Part shown: piece after piece, positions 15,080 through 25,660 of the stretch
How the letters are laid out: every line of letters begins with the position of its first letter
Position numbering within the stretch: position 1 is the stretch's first letter
From: Entrophospora sp. SA101
Taxonomy: Eukaryota; Glomeromycota; Glomeromycetes; Entrophosporales; Entrophosporaceae
Direction of reading: 5' to 3'
Length of the DNA: 43,006 nucleotides
Assembly: GCA_958430865.1 (NCBI GenBank)
Contig: CAUDNR010000037.1
Location: 1-43,006 of the forward strand
Program-made: the position numbers and the translations under genes
Notes under the pieces: generated by a model
The model's database searches: none
What the model saw: only the letters and a program-made list of their open reading frames with translations
What the model was told of the DNA's origin: nothing

Positions 15080-16026
15080 CTGGTCAATAGAAATTATAAT
15101 TAACCCCCAAAAAATTTATTTGCTCCGCTAAAAAAACTATTTTACTATTCAACAACCCGTCAAATAAATGGTCCCACCCCAAAACCAATGGGTTTTTGCT
15201 AGTATCAAACAAAATCAGCGCATATTAATATGCCGATAAATTTTTTGAAAATCTCGAGTATCATTTCCGTACTAGGAAGTGACAACAGATATTACAGAAA
15301 AATTTGAATTCTCACATGTTGTGCGTGAATTGAAATTGTCCAGTCAATTTTGTATCCAAATGAGTTCATAAAAAGATATCAATATTATTATCTCGACATA
15401 TTCATCAATTAACCCTATGAGGAATAAATTCTTTATCAATAAAATTTTAATGCGTACTGTATATTATATATGGAACCTTTTCCTCTGGTAAGATTCCAAG
15501 ATTATCTTGGAGATTTACAGAATTTGGTTTTCCAGGAGAACAACGCAATTAATGGCATACTGCATATTACCGAAAAAGGTTCGGTATTATTGTAATGCAT
15601 TATAATTTGAAAAATTATTCATAATATTCTCTAGTTCTGAAAAGCTCTATTGGAATTTTTCGGAATTTCTCAGAGACGGCTTTTTTCTGGAAAAGGTTGC
15701 CATTTTTTGTTGTTAATTTTTTAGGTGTGAAATGTGTTGGAGTAATAAAATCAATTTTGAAGACAAATAAATCTGAATATTTTGTTGTACGAAAATAATG
15801 GCGGTGGCAAAAAGTTGCATATCTCAACAAATATCGAAGGATAAGGCGAAGGTAGGTTTGCACGACTGCAAGGCATAATCAAATAGGTTTAGATTCATTT
15901 AAAATAAAAAAATTTATATTGCAAAATTTTTGACGTAAAATTTTGACTAACACAGAAATAATAATTATACAAAAAAATTACCATAATTGTAACTTAATTT
16001 CTGGAGATTTCTCATATAAAATTACA
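15080..16026. mobile_element. 0.95-kb dispersed repeat, copy 1
   Basis: It is repeated in direct orientation at about 17782-18743. From about 15301 to 16026 the two copies appear identical at a constant offset of 2717. From 15080 to 15300 they are clearly diverged, with many substitutions and indels. The inner part contains CACATGTTGTGCGTGA (15313-15328), also found in the hairpins of both large arms. The right end cuts into a transposon-family reading frame at 16027. The minus strand has an 82-codon frame (15615-15863) with no recognisable domain, so this is probably a non-autonomous element. Confidence 0.7.
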
Positions 16027-16295
16027 AGTTTTCTTTTGAGGCATCTGCTGGTGCTTACTGTCCCTCTATCCATTGCTTTAAGTTGGGCCATTAGAAATAT
16101 GTCTTGTTCTGATTTAGAAAGAGCTTGAAAGGATTCCCTTAATTCTGCAAATTGCTCTTTGGGAATTCTTGAAAAGCAACCACATTTACAACTTTTTTCT
16201 AAAAGGTCAATTGCTTTTTGATATTCATTAGAACCATTATATTTATTATTACTTTTCATATATACACTTATCCCTATATATAATTTTATGTTCAC
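16027..16295 (-). pseudogene. Truncated fungal transposon-family reading frame
   Basis: The frame begins MNIKLYIGISVYMKSNNKY and contains YQKAIDLLEKSCKCGC followed by LSKSEQDIFLMAQLKAMDRG and TVSTSRCLKRK. From memory, this Cys-rich segment plus an LSKxEQD..LxAQLxAMD block is typical of a high-copy gene family in arbuscular mycorrhizal fungal genomes, thought to be transposon-borne. The assignment is by resemblance only. Right after CLKRK the frame enters the 0.95-kb repeat and ends about 16 codons later, so the gene was cut by insertion of that repeat or by rearrangement at its end. Confidence 0.5.
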
Positions 16296-17440
16296 TTTGT
16301 AGGTTTTTTTAATTATTTAAAATTCTGTGATGACAAATGAAGTGGATGGAATAGAATTAAATTTGGGTGAACTATTATGACACTGACATAAAGGGTGTTA
16401 CACATGTCATAAAAGGATGTTACACATATTTTTTAATAGTGAGTGTCACAATTAATTTCAACTTTTGACATCAGCAAAACAATTTGGGCTGCATGTATAA
16501 TCAATAGTCAAAATAAGAAAAGGCGACCTGACAACTCTATTATATTAGATAGTACCAATCAAAAATAATATAAATAAAGTACTGATTTAATCATAGAACA
16601 TATGTGGCTTTATTTAAAACAATTGATTTTCAAAAAAATTATTTACAATGGAAATAAAAAGATCAATTGTGGATTGTTTTTTTGTTTTTTATGTTTCCAA
16701 AAAAGCCTTGGTGATTTTTTTGATGAATTTGATTGCTAAGAAAATTATTCATTAATGTCAATTTGTAAAATAAAGATTCTTCCTTGTACTTTGAAAAAGT
16801 CTTAAAAAAAATTTTTTTGACAATTTAAATGGTGCTTTTGAAAAGATCCATCTAATTGATCTGAGGATATCAAATAAAAAAAATTAACAGTCACAAACAA
16901 CATATATAAAATCAATTTTTTGCTCAAATTTCATATTTTCAACACTACTATCTCTTATTTTTCTTGAATTAAAATTATTGATATTTAAAAATAAATGGTA
17001 AAACAATATCTTCAAAATTTCACATTTCTTTTTCCTTAAAAAGTGAAATACAATAATATCAATTAATGTTCATGCAAAAATAATACAATCCATATTAAAA
17101 ACGAACATTACACACATTGATTCTTGTACAAAATAATCCATTGATTTTGTTTCCAAAATCTTATCTTTCATTCGTATTTTCTCATAGTATAAACAATGTC
17201 TGCTGTATTGACCATGGTTATGTTTGTTAAAATTGTCAGTGGCTCTAACACTTTAACTGATATAGTCACAACTAGACTAGATGGTGGTGAATATGGGATT
17301 TCCAATACAAAATATTCAATGTCAATGAGTCAAATCTAATTGAAGAAATTCAACAGAATACCATCATGTTTTTTGTGGGAAAATATGCAATTATTTTTTT
17401 TATTTTGAATTTTTTGTCTTTAAATGATTAAAAAAAAGCA
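16296..17440. other. AT-rich region without a recognisable gene
   Basis: About 1.1 kb with many T and A runs and no frame of coding character. A short direct repeat (AGGGTGTTACACATGTCATAAA, then AGGATGTTACACATA) occurs near 16391-16430. Confidence 0.5.
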
Positions 17441-17700
17441 GCATATTACTTTTGATGTTCCTTGACTTGAGAAAAAGTGTACTGCATGTTCAAGAGCTTG
17501 CATTGCATTCTTTTATTTGTAAACTTGTTATTAAAACCCACATCCCGCAAGCATAATGGACACTCATTTTGTGCAACAGTCATTTGTATAATAGTCAGGC
17601 GGTTACACAGAGCCCATTGCTTCTGAAACTTCACTAGAATATAGCTGTAGCCTCTCTAAGTCCAGATCATCAGCAAGATCAAAATTATCTCACACTTTTA
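17440..17700 (-). pseudogene. Possible decayed coding remnant, family unknown
   Basis: The minus strand shows protein-like pieces in two frames. DLADDLDLERLQLYSSEVSE lies at about 17620-17690. KFQKQWALCNRLTIIQMT then NECPLCLRDVGF lies at 17446-17634. A third piece, NAMQALEHAVHFFSS, lies near 17465-17510. The CPLC pair could belong to a zinc-binding site. Stops and frame shifts separate the pieces. I do not recognise the family. Confidence 0.25.
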
Positions 17701-17781
17701 TAATCAAACTTTTGCAAGAACTTTCACCATAACATATGTTATGTTGATCATTTTTTGTGATCTGCAACAGTGTCCACTATG

Positions 17782-18743
17782 CTGGTCAGTAGAATGATAA
17801 TTAATCCTAAAAAAAATTTGCTCTGCTAAAAAAAACTATTTTACTATTCAACAACCCATAAAACCAATGGCCCCACCTCAAAACCAATGGTTTTTGCTAG
17901 TATAAAGTATTCATAATGTTATGATCAAACAGTGCATATGCCAATAAATTTTTTGAAAAATCTCAATGATCATTTCTGTATTAGGAAGTGACAACAGATA
18001 TTACAAAATTACAAACAAATTTGAATTCTCACATGTTGTGCGTGAATTGAAATTGTCCAGTCAATTTTGTATCCAAATGAGTTCATAAAAAGATATCAAT
18101 ATTATTATCTCGACATATTCATCAATTAACCCTATGAGGAATAAATTCTTTATCAATAAAATTTTAATGCGTACTGTATATTATATATGGAACCTTTTCC
18201 TCTGGTAAGATTCCAAGATTATCTTGGAGATTTACAGAATTTGGTTTTCCAGGAGAACAACGCAATTAATGGCATACTGCATATTACCGAAAAAGGTTCG
18301 GTATTATTGTAATGCATTATAATTTGAAAAATTATTCATAATATTCTCTAGTTCTGAAAAGCTCTATTGGAATTTTTCGGAATTTCTCAGAGACGGCTTT
18401 TTTCTGGAAAAGGTTGCCATTTTTTGTTGTTAATTTTTTAGGTGTGAAATGTGTTGGAGTAATAAAATCAATTTTGAAGACAAATAAATCTGAATATTTT
18501 GTTGTACGAAAATAATGGCGGTGGCAAAAAGTTGCATATCTCAACAAATATCGAAGGATAAGGCGAAGGTAGGTTTGCACGACTGCAAGGCATAATCAAA
18601 TAGGTTTAGATTCATTTAAAATAAAAAAATTTATATTGCAAAATTTTTGACGTAAAATTTTGACTAACACAGAAATAATAATTATACAAAAAAATTACCA
18701 TAATTGTAACTTAATTTCTGGAGATTTCTCATATAAAATTACA
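17782..18743. mobile_element. 0.95-kb dispersed repeat, copy 2
   Basis: Same element and orientation as copy 1, 2717 bp downstream. Identity appears complete from about 18018 to 18743 and falls off sharply to the left, just before CACATGTTGTGCGTGA at 18030-18045. Its right end is TATAAAATTACA at 18743, the same end as copy 1, followed by unrelated DNA. That supports a defined terminus. Confidence 0.7.
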
Positions 18744-19560
18744 TGCTTTTATATTTTCTAGAACTTTGTCAATTGAAAATAAAAGAAAAGTATATAAAAC
18801 CTTGGATCAGATAGCCATTATCCTGTTCATGTTCAATAATACTCATTCTTTAGGCATTTTTGAGATTACGTTCAACGGTATGAAAGGGAATATTCACTTC
18901 CTGATGTATTTTTCCTTGATTAATGAGCATTATCAGACCAGTAATGTAAATAACGTGAAACATTTTGAAGTTATAAACTATCTATAAACATTGGTTCTTG
19001 TTCTTGTTGTATACAAGTAATACAAGTAAGAATGTTGTACGGCTTTAAAGACATCTTGGGTTGCTAAAATGTGTCTAGCACGACAAGTCAAGGTTCTTCA
19101 AAGAAACTTTAAGAAGAGAATAATAATGAAGGATGGTTGTTTTTATTTGGCAGCTTGCAAGTTTGTTACATAATTAGATCGTATAGTCGTGTGATATGGC
19201 CAGAATTAGAATAGTTTCGGCACGTGCATGATAATTTGGGCCAAAATTATATACTTCAAATTTTTTTATAATAACTCCAGCCAGAACCAATAAAATTTTT
19301 AAAATATTAAGCTCCAAAGTTAATCGATGGGTTATTATGACCCACACTATGCAAATATAAATCCTCTAAAAAATAATATTAATTCTATTTAAATAGTTGA
19401 ACCGCGCTGACTGGCGGTTTGCCAGCACTCAAACAATGTCCTCTTGAACCTGAAAAGGGCATATTTAATATCAACCAAACATTTGACATCAAATTAGGCA
19501 TGTTGACATTAAATTAGGCTTTGATATCAATGTCGAATGACGAAATATTAATATTTCAAC
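18744..19560. other. Spacer without a supported gene
   Basis: A 73-codon frame at 18766-18987 and a 34-codon frame near 19068 exist, but neither shows a domain or splice context. I see no RNA gene here. Confidence 0.4.
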
Positions 19561-19679
19561 AAAATTTCGACTAACAACTCCATAAACCCAAGATCCCTTC
19601 CTTTATTTATCTCGGTATAAAGTCCGATAGGATTATTATTAACATTCCATGAGTATTGTTTTGACACCATATGGTAATT

Positions 19680-20095
19680 ATCTGTTGTAAATGTCAGATC
19701 CTAATTTTGAATGCGCTGTCGAGTTCAGGCGCGAGATAATAAGATGTGATCCAACTAAATCTTCTGTGTCGATCTGTATCTGTCCCTCGTAATTGTCTGT
19801 CTAGTTTTGACTCGCCAAAATCAATTATCTTGACTTGTTTAAAAGTATCATCCGTAACATGATATTGTCAGGTCTGATGTCTCGATGAATTATTTGTTTC
19901 TCGTGAATATACTAAAAAAAAACTATGATAATTACTTTTATTGCTGAACAAATTTGATTTTCCAGTGTTGGAAATCTAAATTAACTATTCCTATATAGAC
20001 TTCAAGACTTCTCTTAAAGATGTTTACTATATTCCCCTGTCAACGTAATCATCAACTACTTTTACAATGTTGTTGTGGTTTAATTTTTAATTTCA
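19680..20095 (-). pseudogene. Protein kinase catalytic-domain pseudogene
   Basis: Kinase landmarks appear in the right order on the minus strand. LNHNNIVKVVDDYVD (helix C region) lies at about 20040-20090. YIHEKQIIHRDIRPDNIM (catalytic loop, HRD present) lies at about 19860-19912. VKIIDFGESK (DFG) lies at about 19800-19835, and YYLAPEL (APE) at about 19725-19745. Stops and at least one frameshift, between the catalytic loop and DFG, break it, and the Gly-rich loop and Lys are not found. The substrate cannot be inferred. Fungi of this group carry very many such kinase genes, so a dead copy among repeats is plausible. Confidence 0.75.
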
Positions 20096-20804
20096 TTTCT
20101 ATAATAATAAATAAATTGACAATGAAATAATAAATATAAATTTTACATTTCAAATTTGTAATTATTTATTTTTTTCAAATGTTGTTAAAAAAAAAGAATC
20201 AGCATAAGAAGAATCTGATTATGTTTAAGTAAAGTATGAAAATTAAGATTCGCGTATAAATAAGTTTGTGTATATTTGAAAATAATTAGCAACAGCTTCA
20301 TAATCATCATCCCCTTCCATCAATTATCATATCAACCAACAATGAACATGAAATCCATTATGATGATATATAAAATTGCGATGGAAAATATAATAAATCA
20401 GTTAAAATATTTAGGAATTTATTGAAGGCGGTAGGAATTATCGGAAACTGTATTGTTGTTAATCAATAAGTCAATGATGACGTGAATGTGAATGAAAATC
20501 GTAATCAACGGTATGAATCAAAGGATTCTTAATCGAAGATAAATTTGTATGTATGTATGTATATATGTATATATATATATATATATATATCGTTGTGATT
20601 ATTATAAATATAATATATAAAGTAATAGTATCTATGATTTGTGTAATTTAAAAAAATTTTAAGGGAAATTTTGAAGGAAAAAAATGATTGCAAAAATATA
20701 TACATTGATTTAAAAAAAAAAATATTTGAAAATAATAATATTAACAAATGATATAAATAATAATAGTTAAAGATAATAATATAAATATTATTAATATTAC
20801 TATT
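20096..20804. other. Spacer between kinase remnant and Asn-rich gene; TA microsatellite
   Basis: No gene is seen. A GTAT/TA repeat lies at about 20547-20590. The 3' untranslated region of the minus-strand gene ending at 20805 should lie within the right part of this stretch. Confidence 0.5.
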
Positions 20805-21797
20805 TTAATATCTATTACGTGACCTATCTAATGAACGTGGTATTGTAGATCTCCCGGATGGTAAAGGTGGAGCTGCATTAGATTGTCGCTTTTAATTTTA
20901 CCCAAGAGAAATTGAGAATTGAAAAAAAAAGTCAATATCTTTGCTAATAGTATTATAATTATTATTATTATTATTATGGATAAAATACCCTTGACATATT
21001 ATTGTTATTTAAAAATCCTCTTCCATATGGAATATGATGATCTATATAAGGAGGATGACCAGGACGATAGTCATTTCTATGATAATAAGGATATTGGTCA
21101 TCTCTTGCTCTTCCCTGAAAATAAAAATAATATTTCATATATTTTTTTTAAAATAATTTTTTCTCCAATAATTATGAGTAAATCGTACATATTTTAATAT
21201 ACATTTATTTACCATCATCATATTTCCAGAATTTGAATTTGAGCTAGTTGAAGATGGGGAGGAAGAAATATGTGGTGATGATTGTAAAGATTGACCATAA
21301 TAATAATAATTATTACCATTATTATTGTTGTTAAAGCTATTATTACTGTTATTATTAAAATAACTACTATTGTTACTATTATTGTTATTATTGTTATTGT
21401 TATTATTGTTATGGTATATTGAATCATAATACATTCCATTTGATGTGGATGCTGATAAAGTACGGGATCTTTTATTAAACGATGGTCCAAAAGACGGTGA
21501 AGATTGTTCTTTAGAACGTTTATTACCAATAAATATTTGACTTTGGAAATGTTCTCCGTCTAAATTTGCAATTTTTAAAAATATTTAATATTTTTGAGAT
21601 TATTTATTTATTTATTTATTATTCTTGAAATAATTAGATAACTTACCTTTATTTAATTCATCATTATTATTGTTAATGTTATTGTTTTGTAATGTACTCC
21701 TTTTCCTATATTTAAATCCAAAAAAACACTTTGAATTTATTGAATTTATTTCAAAAAAATTCTTATCAAATCTATAAAAAAAAATTTTCTTACATCA

Positions 21798-21886
<89 letters not shown>

Positions 21887-22533
21887 GTGATAATATCATG
21901 TTTGGGCTCTTCAGAAACTGTCTCACGTAATTTTTGAAATAAATTTTTTTTTAAAGTTGTCAATTCTTTAATCTTTGTAATTATAAATGCTTCGTCAACA
22001 TTACCATTATTGTTGTTGTTCTCTTCATTCAGGATTATTCTTGAAACCTTTTCATTGCGATCTTTAATTGTTGTAGTATCTATTTTATTAAATTTGTCAA
22101 CATCTTTATTTGATTTTTCATTTTCTTGGTTTTTAAAATTTTTATTATTATTACTAATATTATTATTATCGTTACTATTACTACTACTAACACTATTATT
22201 GCTATTATTGTTATTACTACTCATATTATTATCATAATTCAATGAACTAAATGATGATGATAATACTTCAATTAAATTTTCTTCTTCATCAGAAATATTA
22301 TTATTATTATTATAAGAAACTGTCAAAGGATTTTCAACTTCACCATCTATTATAATTTTATTTAAATCATCATTATTCATATTCAACATGAGTTGATTAT
22401 CATCATCATCATCATATTCACTATGATTATCACTACTAATATATTCACCTTCTTCCTCTGATGATAAATACTCTTCTTTATTATTATTATCATCATCATC
22501 ATCATTATTAACATTTTTGTTATTATTATTATT

Positions 22534-22566
<33 letters not shown>

Positions 22567-22830
22567 ATTATTATTAGTTAAATGTCCATTTGTTAATCTA
22601 TGATTATGATTATAATCATGACCTCTAGCGTTCTTATTATTACTATCATTGCTAATGTAGTTGTTGTTGTTGCTGTTATTTTTGTTGTTGTTGTTGTTAT
22701 TGTTGTTATTGTTGTTACTACTTATACGCTGCTTTGATAATACTTTATGAGTTATAGCTTTTTTTATGTGTTCAGGAACTGGATCTCTAACTGAGAAAAC
22801 AACATTTGTCAATATTTGATTGTCGTCCAT
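20805..22830 (-). CDS. Asn-rich, largely disordered protein of unknown function (five exons)
   Basis: Exons 22830-21794, 21705-21647, 21559-21213, 21114-20989 and 20888-20805, all GT-AG and phase-consistent, give 550 aa. The start is placed at MDDNQILTNV; an upstream in-frame ATG at 22848 is possible. The conserved-looking parts are the N-terminus (VVFSVRDPVPEHIKKAI), a short predicted helix (ITKIKELTTLKKNLFQKL), a basic Ser-rich block (FGPSFNKRSRTLSAS) and an Arg/Tyr/Gly-rich C-terminus (GRARDDQYPYYHRNDY, ending LDRSRNRY). Between them are Asn runs from AAT/AAC repeats and acidic patches. The basic and Arg-Gly-rich tail suggests nucleic-acid binding or a nuclear location, but this is inference. 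It is not recognised as a known family. It lies in tandem upstream of nothing else on its strand except the HMG-box gene, 1.1 kb away. Confidence 0.8.
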
Positions 22831-23935
22831 TGCCTTTATCATCATCATTATTATTTATTATTATTATTTTTATTATTTATTATTTTTATTAATTATTATT
22901 ATTATTATTATTATGTATTATTAGTAATGTTATATTAAATGGGTTTTTAATGAATATTCAAAACAATACCTTGCTTTAATATCCTGTTTATAATTGTTGT
23001 TGTTAAAACAACAACAATAGACATTGTCAAAAAGTTTGGGAGAAAATTTATATATGGTATTTTGGTTTAATATAATAATACCAAAAGTTAGGACATATTT
23101 AAGTTTTATATATAACTGATTAAAATTAAATAAAAAAGTTAATTCAGTAATTTTGTCTTACTATATTAATAACGATAATGATCCACACATGCATAATTTT
23201 TCGAGGGAAAAAATACAGAAACGTAGTTTCTGTATATAGTTTCTAAATTTGTATTAAGTTACACGAAAAAAATTCGATAGTAACCAAATTTGAAAAAAAA
23301 TCTTGATTTTAACAACTTGGAATCTTATTTTTCTTTGGGAAACTATTATATATAAATGCCTTTTATTATAGTTAGAATAGTTATTAATTTCATAACTTGT
23401 CAACTTTTTTTTTAGTTAGTTCTTTTTTTTAGTTATTGTAATATGTTACAATAAATATATTAATAATAATTATGTTATCAGTAGCAAATAATTATTCTTC
23501 TTGTGGAAGGAAAAGAGAACTTTTTAATATATATGTGCGTGTGTGCGTGTGTGCGTGTGTATACCATACCCACACCATATATCATTCATACATTGTCTGT
23601 TTTGCACACATGCACACAAAAAAACCAGCAATAATTAGATGTCTGTACGACTTTTTCAATAATCTAAAAATTCTCTTTGCTTGTTTATTTATTTACAAAG
23701 TAATATTTGTGAATAATTTTATTTTTTTTATTTTTTTTTTATTTTATATTTTTTAATATTATAGACACGATTAATCTTAAGAGATAATTTGTATATACAG
23801 TAATTTATAAGTTGTATGTATAATCGATAAAGATTAAAGGTTAATTTTATTTATTTTATATATATATGTATAATATAATAATGATTGTCCAATGTGCAAT
23901 TCTAAAAAAATTTAGTTTGTTTTATAAAAAAATGT
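22831..23935. other. Intergenic region between HMG-box gene and Asn-rich gene
   Basis: It serves as the 3' side of the HMG gene and the 5' side of the Asn-rich gene. It holds a perfect short palindrome (22993-23018), a stretch resembling part of the arm transposon DNA (about 23211-23275), and a GT-type microsatellite (about 23533-23560). No gene is seen. Confidence 0.6.
22993..23018. repeat. Perfect 12-bp palindrome ATTGTTGTTGTT / AACAACAACAAT
   Basis: Two 12-bp arms separated by AA form a near-continuous hairpin about 165 bp upstream of the Asn-rich gene's start. It is a fold-back made of GTT/AAC triplets, so it may simply be two opposing microsatellites. Confidence 0.7.
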
Positions 23936-24012
23936 TTATTGATAATCATTATTATCATGGTTGTTGTTGTTGTTAAAAATTTGGTTGAAAGCTCCTTGCA
24001 ATTGAAGAAGAG

Positions 24013-24043
<31 letters not shown>

Positions 24044-25660
24044 ATATAATAATGAGAAATCAAAAAAATCAGAAGGAGAAAATGAATGTGGTAATAATAA
24101 ACTATATGGGTTGTGAATATATGATGAAATATAATCATTATTACTATATTGTGGAATAAATAGTGGTATCGATGAATTATTATTATTATTAGTGGTAATG
24201 TTTATAATGTCGTTGTTGTTAGTATTGATAATATTGTTACTAATACTAGTTGCATTATTATCATTATCATTATTATTTATTGTTGGGAATGAATTATCTA
24301 CAGCTAAATCATCTATTGGACTTTGATAAAATATAAATGTATTACTATCGTTGTCATTATCAGCATCAACACTATCGCTATTGTTGATATTGTTAGAAGG
24401 AGATGTCGAGGACGTTGAAGATGCGTGTCTTTTATTTATTAACTCTATACTTTTATTATTATCTTTACTGTTATCAATTTTCAATTTTCTCTTTCTTTTT
24501 CTTTTTGAACAATTATCATCACCTTCGTGCCCTTCACCTAGTAGTAGTCCTTTACCATTGTTCTCATGTTGAGTTTGAGAAGAAGATTTACTACTGCGAC
24601 GACGTTTTTTCTCTTCGGGACGTCGAGGCTTGTATCTATATTCAGGATATTTTTTCATATGCTCCTGTTTAGCAGTTTCAGCCATCTTCTGATACTTGAG
24701 TCTAATGTCCTCAGGTTCTTCATGCCACATTTTGCCAATTTCTTTCGAAACATCATTATTTGATATTCCACCATTATTTTTAGCCAATATTGAAGGTTGT
24801 TTTGCCCTTCGATAAAGAATAAAAGCGTTTGGTGGTCTTGGAGGTTTTTTGTCGGGTAATAATAATGAAGAAGGTGAAAGTGGTGGTTTCTTTGTAGCGC
24901 CAGCGTTTGTGGTGGTTGTTGTCGATTTATCTTGGTTATTGTCGTCTTGATCATTGTCAGTATTATTGTTAACTGTACAAGGTAATGCGTATGATGGTAG
25001 ACGAACGTCAGTGTCAAGCAGCATTCTTGACACGTTAGGTGCTGTCGAAACCGGTTTAGTGGATTGCAACAGATTGGTGACCGTTTGATCTTTGATGTCG
25101 TTTGGCACTAGAACAGGTTCAAAACCATCAGGGATAAAATAGAAATGTCCTTTCCCTTGTTCATATAAATCTTGAATTTTATCATATGAAACGTATTCGA
25201 AAATTGGAAATTGGTTTTTCTTAAGTTTAATAAAAGGTGAAAACGAAAAAGAGGTAGTAGTGGTGGCGGTGGCGGTGGTGGTGGAAGGGTTAGAAGAAGA
25301 AGAGGAAGAAGAGGATGAGGAAGAAGAAGAAGAAGAAGTCGAGGAAGGAAAAGATGAAGCGGTGGCGGATAAAGGTGATGGTTCGTCATCATCATCATCA
25401 TCTTCTTCTTCTTCATCTTCTTCGTCTTCGTCTTCTTCAACATTATCATTGTTCTTATCATTATCCTTATTATCGTAGAATATTTTTTTTTCTAACAAAT
25501 GCAATAAAGAAGATTCGATTAACGATTGTGCTTGGCTTAAATTGGAAGAAGAAGGTAGGGGAGAAGAATGAGAAGAAGGAGGAGAAGAAGAATGGCTATC
25601 AAGCTTGTTATTATGATTATTATTGTTAATATTGTTGTTAATGTTGTTTAAAATGGCCAT
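23936..25660 (-). CDS. HMG-box (MATA/Sox-type) DNA-binding protein
   Basis: A single uninterrupted frame of 574 aa. The HMG box lies at about residues 272-353. It starts RPPNAFILYRRAKQ and continues through SKEIGKMWHEE, then YQKMAETAKQEHMKKYPEYR, ending in a basic tail. This is the sequence-specific MATA/Sox-type box of fungal transcription regulators, which bends DNA in the minor groove. N-terminal to it, residues about 142-225 are complex sequence (FPIFEYVSYDKIQDLYEQG), possibly a second domain. The remainder is low complexity: Asn, Ser, Asp/Glu and Thr runs, and ten Gln near the C-terminus. The gene is divergent from SMC3 across 3.2 kb. Its first 16 codons and upstream DNA are copied at 13681-14821. 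Arbuscular mycorrhizal fungi have many such genes, so a mating role is not implied. Confidence 0.9.

Noticed and set aside
15615..15863. 82-codon frame identical at 18332-18580
   Set aside because: It lies within the duplicated repeat. Identity is expected from the duplication, and no domain or start context supports it as a gene.
21218..21529. 103-codon frame rich in Ile and Thr
   Set aside because: It is a shifted frame of exon 3 of the Asn-rich gene. The in-phase exon gives a better protein and correct splice sites.
21800..21890. Long ATT repeat considered as a CRISPR-like or satellite array
   Set aside because: It is a simple triplet run coding Asn in the minus-strand gene. There are no spacers, and the organism is a eukaryote.
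24351..25629. Several frames opposite the HMG gene made of Leu, Ser or Lys/Glu runs
   Set aside because: All are shadows of the HMG-box coding sequence and its triplet repeats. The HMG box itself fixes the real strand and frame.
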